The notes under the pieces: model-generated
The model's input: only the letters and a program-made list of their open reading frames with translations
Told to the model about the DNA's origin: nothing
Databases searched by the model: none
In this document: positions 62,241 to 64,000 of the stretch, piece after piece
How positions within the stretch are numbered: position 1 is the first letter of the stretch
Layout of the letters: the number at the start of each line of letters is the position of its first letter
Made by a program: the position numbers and the translations under genes
Assembly: GCF_900116175.1 (NCBI RefSeq)
Contig: NZ_FPCH01000001.1
Location: 932,501-996,500, forward strand
Direction of reading: 5' to 3'
Length of the DNA: 64,000 bases
DNA from: Hyphomicrobium facile
GTDB taxonomy: Bacteria; Pseudomonadota; Alphaproteobacteria; Rhizobiales; Hyphomicrobiaceae

Positions 62241-64000
62241 TCAGGCCTTAGCCCTAGCGAGTTTCTTTGCGGGAGCGGCGGTTTTCGCCGCTTTTTTGGC
62301 TGCTGCGGGTTTCTTTTCGGCCGCAGGCTTCTTGGCGGCTGCGGGTTTCGCGGCCTTCTCAGGCTTTGCCGCTTTCGTCGCCTTCGGCTTTGCGGCGCGC
62401 GACGACTTCGACTTCTTGCCGCCGCCGTTGGCGACCCGTTCGGCCAGAAGCGACACCGCCTCATCCATCGTGAGGGATGCCGGGTCCTTCGCGCGAGGTA
62501 CCGTGGCGTTGACTTTGTTGTGCGTGACGTAGGGCCCGTAACGGCCCTCTAGCACCTGCACAGCGCCGCCTTCGCTCGGATGTGCGCCAAGATCTTTCAG
62601 GACCTTCGGCGCGTTTCGCTGGAAGCGGCTCTTGCCGCCGCCGGCGCGCTTTTCGGCAATCAGCGTGACGGCCCGGTTGAGGCCGATGGTCAACACGTCC
62701 TCGATGCTCTCGAGATTGACGTAGGTCTTGGTTCCGGCGTTCTCGTGAACAATGAACGGTCCGAACCGGCCGAGACCGGCGGTGATCGCGCCGCCCTCGT
62801 CGGGATGCGCGCCAACTTCGCGTGGAAGCGACAGGAGCTGCAGCGCCTTTTCGAAATCGAGCGTCGCTGCGTCAATGCCCTTCGGAATGCTCGAGCGTTT
62901 CGGCTTTTCGTCGCCTGCCGCTTCACCGAGCTGAATGTAGGGCCCGAACCGGCCGGTGCGCAGCGTGACCGCAACGCCATCGTCATTGTAGCCGAGAATC
63001 TTGCCGTCGAGCGCGTTCGCGTCGCCGTCGGCAGACTGGGTCAGCTGCCGCGTATAGTTGCACTCCGGATAGTTTCCGCAGCCGATGAAGGCGCCGTACT
63101 TTCCGGAAATCTTGAGGCTCAAGCGTCCCGATCCGCACTTGGGGCAAAGGCGCGGATCGCTGCCGTCTCCTTTATCCGGGAAGACGTGCGGTCCAAGCAT
63201 TTCGTTCAACGCTTCGAGAACGTCGCCGACGCGCAGATCCTTGATCTCTCCGACGGCCGCCATGAAGTCGCGCCAGAAGTCGCGCAGCACGTCCTTGTAG
63301 GCAAGTTCGTCGTTAGAGATGAGATCGAGCTTTTCTTCGAGCTCGGCTGTGAAGTCGAATTCGACGTATTTCTTGAAGAAGCTTTCGAGGAACGCGATGA
63401 CGAGGCGTCCCTTGTCCTCGGGGACAAGACGCTTCTTTTCGATGCGGACGTAATCGCGGTCGACGAGCACGGCCATCGTCGACGCATAGGTCGAAGGGCG
63501 GCCGATGCCGAGCTCTTCCATCCGCTTCACCAGCGTCGCTTCCGAGAAGCGGGGCGGGGGCTGCGTGAAGTGCTGGTCGGCGCTGATCTCTTTATCTTTC
63601 AGATGATCGCCAACGGCGAGCGCCGGAAGACGGCGATTGTCGCTGTCGTCGTCGGACGGATCGTCCTTGCCCTTCTGGATCGTGAGAACGCGGTCGTCGC
63701 GGCCTTCCTCGTAGACCTTGAGGAAGCCGTCGAACAGGAGGACGGAGCCGTTCGCCCGCATGCCGTAGGCTTTGCCGTCGGCGCCCTTGACCTCGATCTC
63801 GGCGGCCGTCTGCTCGATATCGGCAGGTGCCATCTGGCTCGAGATGGCGCGCTTCCAGATAAGATCGTAAAGCGCGGCCTGATCCTTTTCGAGGTACCTG
63901 CGAACCTGATCGGGCTTGCGGCGTGGGTCGGTCGGGCGGATGGCCTCGTGCGCTTCCTGCGCGTTCTTGGCCTTGCTTTTGTATTCGCGTGCGAAGGGCG
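62241..64000 (-). CDS. topA: DNA topoisomerase I, C-terminal part (cut by window edge)
   Basis: The visible 586 codons run open to the right edge; the visible N-terminal end reads EAHEAIRPTDPRRKPDQVRR and YDLIWKRAISSQMA. Type IA motifs include HFTQPPPRFSEATLVKRMEE and a zinc-ribbon CPKCGSGRLSLKISGKYGAF with CGNYPEC. Several topoisomerase C-terminal repeats (LGRFGPFIVHENAG, LEGRYGPYVTHN) and a long Lys/Ala/Pro tail ending AKKLARAKA follow. The catalytic Tyr and TOPRIM lie beyond the window. It relaxes negative supercoils. rnr follows 20 nt downstream on the same strand. Confidence 0.95.
   Translation of the reverse strand, partial: PFAREYKSKAKNAQEAHEAIRPTDPRRKPDQVRRYLEKDQAALYDLIWKRAISSQMAPADIEQTAAEIEVKGADGKAYGMRANGSVLLFDGFLKVYEEGRDDRVLTIQKGKDDPSDDDSDNRRLPALAVGDHLKDKEISADQHFTQPPPRFSEATLVKRMEELGIGRPSTYASTMAVLVDRDYVRIEKKRLVPEDKGRLVIAFLESFFKKYVEFDFTAELEEKLDLISNDELAYKDVLRDFWRDFMAAVGEIKDLRVGDVLEALNEMLGPHVFPDKGDGSDPRLCPKCGSGRLSLKISGKYGAFIGCGNYPECNYTRQLTQSADGDANALDGKILGYNDDGVAVTLRTGRFGPYIQLGEAAGDEKPKRSSIPKGIDAATLDFEKALQLLSLPREVGAHPDEGGAITAGLGRFGPFIVHENAGTKTYVNLESIEDVLTIGLNRAVTLIAEKRAGGGKSRFQRNAPKVLKDLGAHPSEGGAVQVLEGRYGPYVTHNKVNATVPRAKDPASLTMDEAVSLLAERVANGGGKKSKSSRAAKPKATKAAKPEKAAKPAAAKKPAAEKKPAAAKKAAKTAAPAKKLARAKA

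Overview
The window looks like a chromosomal segment of an alphaproteobacterium of the order Hyphomicrobiales (Rhizobiales); Hyphomicrobium or a close relative is my best guess from overall resemblance, not from a search. The support is the set of order-typical families: DivK/PleD, the EipB (DUF1849) envelope protein, Usg, the FYDLN-acid family (TIGR02300), DUF930, DUF3572, DUF482, a bifunctional PutA without a DNA-binding domain, and a SUF operon with an Irr-type (ICE) operator. The DNA is GC-rich with dense coding; no rRNA, tRNA, CRISPR array, insertion sequence or prophage was found. Many real starts are GTG or TTG.

Layout. 1-1.1 kb: a more AT-rich accessory edge with the N-terminus of an Mrr-like restriction protein and a HEPN-like unknown protein, followed by about 0.75 kb of noncoding-looking GC-rich DNA. 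1.8-9 kb: envelope and stress genes (TonB-family protein, two small exported proteins, a sulfatase, an HbpS/GlcG-type protein, arsenate reductase, DUF930, FYDLN protein). 9-24.7 kb: an orphan HWE/HisKA_2 histidine kinase, a candidate small RNA, Usg, MarC, a lipoprotein, an acetyltransferase, an SbcD/SbcC (YhaO/YhaN)-like DNA repair pair, bactofilin, a Bcp peroxiredoxin, a giant AsmA/DUF3971 protein, tyrS, anmK and an alpha/beta hydrolase.

24.8-33.7 kb is the most interesting block: the iron-sulfur cluster assembly (SUF) locus. It begins with a promoter overlapped by a near-perfect Irr box. The first gene is a single open frame fusing an IscR-type Rrf2 regulator to a NifS-like cysteine desulfurase. 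Then come sufB, two oppositely oriented paralogous exported-protein genes that interrupt the operon, and sufC-sufD-sufS-sufT-sufA. The operon therefore carries two cysteine desulfurases, a built-in Fe-S sensor and an iron-responsive operator.

33.7-50.7 kb: TfoX-N protein, a DEAD-box RNA helicase with a pentapeptide-repeat tail, a fatty acid desaturase, parE, panC, putA, a cupin, a D,D-carboxypeptidase with a SPOR domain, and clpS-clpA. 50.9-55.6 kb: an acetyltransferase, then the minus-strand group ridA - glycerophosphodiesterase - DUF482 - HIT, and divergent eipB. 55.7-64 kb: DUF3572, divK-pleD (cell-cycle phosphorelay and c-di-GMP), and the minus-strand cluster topA-rnr-DUF983-Nudix-rpmG; topA runs off the right edge.
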